Shown piece after piece: positions 61,176 to 64,000 of a stretch of 64,000 bases of DNA; positions within the stretch are counted from its first letter, which is position 1, and every line of letters starts with the position of its first letter. Origin of the DNA: Desulfopila aestuarii DSM 18488 (lineage in GTDB: Bacteria; Desulfobacterota; Desulfobulbia; Desulfobulbales; Desulfocapsaceae); contig CAMBBS010000016.1 of the NCBI GenBank assembly GCA_945863875.1, forward strand, positions 1 through 64,000, written 5' to 3'. The translations under genes were made by a program, and so were the position numbers. The notes below the pieces were generated by a model that was given only the letters and a program-made list of their open reading frames with translations, ran no database searches and was not told the DNA's origin.

Positions 61176-64000
61176 TTTCGCCTCCGCCTCCGCCGAGAAC
61201 CAGGTCCAGCCGCAGCACTGTATCGTACTCAGGCAAGGCGGCATAGACGCCGCTGCCGGGAATGCCCGGGTCCATGCCGCGCACAAAAAGATAGCGTACG
61301 CCGCCGAAATGGTGCGCATAGCTATAATCAGGCACGCTGTTCTGCAGGTGACGATGCAGCACCAGGGTGTAAATCCAGTACTGCAGGCCATAATTGTGCG
61401 ACTGCATGGCCGCAACCAGCTGGCCCGGCGCATAGTCGCCCATCAATTCGCCAAGAAAATTGGTTTTATAATCGAGAATATAATATTTCCCGGCGTAGGC
61501 ACAAATAAGATCGACAAAGCCGGTCAAATAACCGCACATCACTTTATGGCCAAGAGGAACAAAGGTCGGTTCCTCCGCCAGAAGGTCATTGATCCGGTCG
61601 GTTGCCAGGCGACTGAGATGGAAGTAAAAGCCCATTTCCTTCAGACACAGCTCGTCGGCCAGCATGGCAAGGGCATAGCTTCCAGCCGTCAAGGGGGTGG
61701 CCACCACCAGCTCGAGCATCTTTTTTATCTCCTCGGCCGCTGCCTGCACCCCGTGACGTGCACACTTCTGTCTGACCAAGTCAAGCACCTCCGCGTCATC
61801 CTCCTGCCGGGCAATGGCGGAAAACGACAGGCTTTCAAGCAGGTCATGGATAACATTACCGAAGTGCGGCCCTGCCGGCAGGCCGGTCACGGGAATCCGT
61901 TGCCGCCCATCGCCCATCCGATCCTCCAGAACAACAGATTCATGTGCATAATCACTGAGCCCAGCCATGGCCGAATAACTCGACATCTGCCACTCGGTCT
62001 GCAGAGACCGACCGGACGCCTGCCGGGGCTGCAGCGCGGTTTCCCCATGATCGTTCCGGTAATCGACACCAGGTTCATCTGCAGAAACAATCAGGTGCTG
62101 CACCGATTTTTCCAGCGCCAGCTGATGAAATTTTTCCTGCTGCACCTGATACTCGACATTGGCGCCGGCAAAGAGCAAATAGCCGAGGGCGGATTGAAAG
62201 GAATCACCGACACTGCCGCCCGGCTTCACATCCGCCCAGCCGGTGTAACAGCGGATTTGCGCCCGGGTCACGGCGACATAGAGCAGTCGCAGGTCTTCGG
62301 CCATCTCTTCCTGTGCGGCCTGTTCCCGGCGGGCGGCAAAGAGGTCGGAACCCAGATCGAGGAGCGACCGGTGCTCCTCGTCATGGCAGCTTATCTGATA
62401 TTTTTCTCCTTTGCTCCGGTTGCCGGCATACCAGAGGTAGGGGCAGAACACCACCGGATATTCCAAGCCCTTGGCGCTGTGCATGGTGACTATGCGCACC
62501 GCTTCTTCGTCGCTCTCCAAAAGCAGCTCGGCATTTTCCGCACTCTGGCTGCCCTGCATCATCTTGCGCAGCCACTGGAGGAGCTGGCCGATGCCAAGCT
62601 TTTCTTCGTTTTCCTGTTCGCCAAGGAGCCCGGTCAGATGTGAAATATTGGCAATGGCCCGCTCGGCCAGCTGCCCGGAGGCTAAGGTGGGCAGGACCTC
62701 TTCGGCTACCAGCAGCCCCATCATCATGGGCAGCACCCCCTGCTCCTGCCAGCGTTGATTGTACTGCAGGAAACGGCTATGGTAGCGGCTCAACTGTTCC
62801 TCATCCTGCCACAGCTCGTGGAGGCGGTTCCCGGTGAAGCCGAACCAGGATATGGTCATGGCCGTTTTCAGATGTCCGGTATCGCCCGGTGCGGCGATGG
62901 CCTGAAGCAGAAGAAACAACTCCCGACACTCACGGGTCTGGTAGACGGACTGCCTGCTCCCCACCACCGCTGGAATTGCCGCCTCGGCCAGGGCCTGGCG
63001 ATATTCCTCCGCCTGCCTGTTGCTGCGCACGAGGATGGCGATATCATGGGTTGCCAGCGGCCGCTGCTGAGGGACCTGGCCGGCCGTCTGCAGGAAAACT
63101 GGACTTGTCGGATCAAGAAGGCGGCCCAGCTCGGAGGCGACAAACCGGCGGAACTGCTCGGCCGCTTTGCCGGAGGTCCAGCGGCCGTTTTTATCTTCCG
63201 GCTCGCTGTCCAGGGTACAATAGACCATCCCAGCCAGTGACCGGCCGCCTTGTATTAGGTCTATATCGCCAGCCTTTTTGGCCGCCAGCACCGGCCGATA
63301 CTGCAAAGTGCTTTCATCAAAAAAGAAGGGCCTGCTTCTTGAACTAAACAGCCGGTTCACCTCCTCGACTAAAAAAGGATGGGACCGATAATTTTTCTCC
63401 AGCGTCAGCAACCGGCCCGCCGATTCCCTGGCCAGAAAATAGGAGTGGATATCAGCGCCGCGAAATTTATAGATCGCCTGTTTCGGGTCGCCGATCAGAT
63501 AGAGATAATGGCTGCCGCCGCCAAAAAGTGTCGAAAAAATATGCCATTGGCTGTTGTCGGTATCCTGAAACTCATCAATCAGGGCGACGCTGAACCGCTC
63601 GGCTAAAGTCTGCCGCAGGCCATGGCCCGGTTCGCCCATGTCCCTCTTCAAGGCCGCGGACAACCCCAGGATCAGATCATGAAAGCCCATGGTCCCCTGC
63701 TCAAGAAGACGACGGCTCACTTCACTGTATAATTCCTCGGCAAGCTTGACACGAAAGGTCAGGAGCAAACCGGCAACCGCCTCAAGCAGCTGATCAATTT
63801 TACTCTCCGGCAGCGGCCAGTCGGCGAGAAAAAGGTTTTTTTTCGCATCACCACGGATTTTTGTGCCATGCAGTTGACCAACAAGCGACTGCCGCTGCAG
63901 CAGGCCGATATTGTCCGGAACAGACAGGCTCGTTCCGCTGAAAAACCCTCCCAGAGCGGCATACCAACACTCGAAATCAGCACGAAACGTTTTTTTGAAG
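61168..64000 (-). CDS. recB: Exodeoxyribonuclease V beta subunit (N-terminus outside window)
   Basis: About 944 residues are visible; the frame is open to the window edge, so a TTG near 63768 is not the true start. Helicase motifs are complete from motif II on: VALIDEFQDTDNSQWHIFS, YLIGDPKQAIYKFRGADIHSYF, IVTMHSAKGLEYPVVFCPYL and LLYVAVTRAQIRCY. The C-terminal nuclease domain has GFVDLICAYAGKYYILDYKTNFLG with the catalytic D-Y-K. The N-terminal Walker A and probably recC lie beyond 64000. It forms RecBCD with RecD. Confidence 0.95.
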   Translation of the reverse strand, partial: FKKTFRADFECWYAALGGFFSGTSLSVPDNIGLLQRQSLVGQLHGTKIRGDAKKNLFLADWPLPESKIDQLLEAVAGLLLTFRVKLAEELYSEVSRRLLEQGTMGFHDLILGLSAALKRDMGEPGHGLRQTLAERFSVALIDEFQDTDNSQWHIFSTLFGGGSHYLYLIGDPKQAIYKFRGADIHSYFLARESAGRLLTLEKNYRSHPFLVEEVNRLFSSRSRPFFFDESTLQYRPVLAAKKAGDIDLIQGGRSLAGMVYCTLDSEPEDKNGRWTSGKAAEQFRRFVASELGRLLDPTSPVFLQTAGQVPQQRPLATHDIAILVRSNRQAEEYRQALAEAAIPAVVGSRQSVYQTRECRELFLLLQAIAAPGDTGHLKTAMTISWFGFTGNRLHELWQDEEQLSRYHSRFLQYNQRWQEQGVLPMMMGLLVAEEVLPTLASGQLAERAIANISHLTGLLGEQENEEKLGIGQLLQWLRKMMQGSQSAENAELLLESDEEAVRIVTMHSAKGLEYPVVFCPYLWYAGNRSKGEKYQISCHDEEHRSLLDLGSDLFAARREQAAQEEMAEDLRLLYVAVTRAQIRCYTGWADVKPGGSVGDSFQSALGYLLFAGANVEYQVQQEKFHQLALEKSVQHLIVSADEPGVDYRNDHGETALQPRQASGRSLQTEWQMSSYSAMAGLSDYAHESVVLEDRMGDGRQRIPVTGLPAGPHFGNVIHDLLESLSFSAIARQEDDAEVLDLVRQKCARHGVQAAAEEIKKMLELVVATPLTAGSYALAMLADELCLKEMGFYFHLSRLATDRINDLLAEEPTFVPLGHKVMCGYLTGFVDLICAYAGKYYILDYKTNFLGELMGDYAPGQLVAAMQSHNYGLQYWIYTLVLHRHLQNSVPDYSYAHHFGGVRYLFVRGMDPGIPGSGVYAALPEYDTVLRLDLVLGGGGGEND

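Noticed and set aside
61176-61433. 86-residue extension of recD into recB
   Set aside because: Read out of frame through the conserved recB nuclease region; no family match.
61309-62643. 444-residue plus-strand frame opposite recB
   Set aside because: Antisense to conserved helicase and nuclease motifs of RecB.
63766-63768. recB start at TTG 63768
   Set aside because: The frame stays open to the window edge and the Walker A region is still missing, so the gene continues beyond 64000.

Overview
The window looks like a chromosomal segment of a Gram-negative, B12- and selenium-using anaerobe. I would place it in the Desulfobacterota, close to Desulfobulbales, but this is inferred from gene content (SelB, a glutaredoxin/ferredoxin-thioredoxin-reductase fusion, LpxI instead of LpxH, a fused B12-dependent acyl-CoA mutase, a large beta-oxidation set) and not from a database search. 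Almost all of it is well-packed coding sequence. No insertion sequence, prophage, CRISPR array or rRNA was seen.

Left edge (1-950): the 3' part of a tRNA-Gln, its terminator, and the wreck of a toxin-antitoxin operon, probably an island scar. 0.95-9.8 kb: a class II photolyase diverging from a YbjT-like SDR-DUF2867 protein, a glutaredoxin-FTR fusion, a 59-residue orphan protein, then a tightly overlapping minus-strand operon (DUF3833 lipoprotein, chalcone-isomerase-like protein, SDR, FAD oxidoreductase, DUF1365) of the kind that travels with photolyases and light or singlet-oxygen responses. 10-31 kb: housekeeping genes, namely thioredoxin reductase, murein peptide ligase Mpl, an HPt/receiver pair, TilS, SelB, Mrp, FtsY, a DjlA-like membrane J-protein, an aminotransferase, Der, an AmgK/MurU-type pair, the lipid A genes lpxD-fabZ-lpxA-lpxI, and a NamZ-type muramidase. 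Mpl, AmgK/MurU and NamZ together outline a cell-wall recycling route.

31-52 kb is a fatty-acid and branched-acid catabolic region. A minus-strand operon (thiolase, 3-hydroxyacyl-CoA dehydrogenase, M24 peptidase, Cys-rich DUF6125-like protein, enoyl-CoA hydratase, acyl-CoA dehydrogenase, nitroreductase) diverges from a plus-strand acyl-CoA synthetase, acyl-CoA dehydrogenase, TetR regulator and fused acyl-CoA mutase (IcmF). Farther on lie a dienoyl-CoA isomerase-like protein, a transglutaminase-like protein, a second acyl-CoA ligase and an unrecognised His/Trp-rich membrane protein. Three promoters (thiolase operon, synthetase operon, orphan membrane protein) share a TTGACAAAC -35 block followed at the presumed start site by a GCGC-centred palindrome. 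Two of these operators are identical over 20 bases although 14 kb apart. This defines a regulon, probably of the TetR protein encoded here, and brings the orphan membrane protein into it.

52.7-64 kb: a universal stress protein and a NhaD/ArsB-fold transporter with an exported N-terminal domain, preceded by an unusual pair: a papain-like protease fused to an alpha/beta hydrolase, and a GH19 endolysin-like enzyme. A HAD phosphatase and recD and recB (recB cut by the window end) finish the window. The strongest candidates for something new are the protease-hydrolase/GH19 pair, the operator-linked orphan membrane protein, and the nested inverted repeats below trxB.
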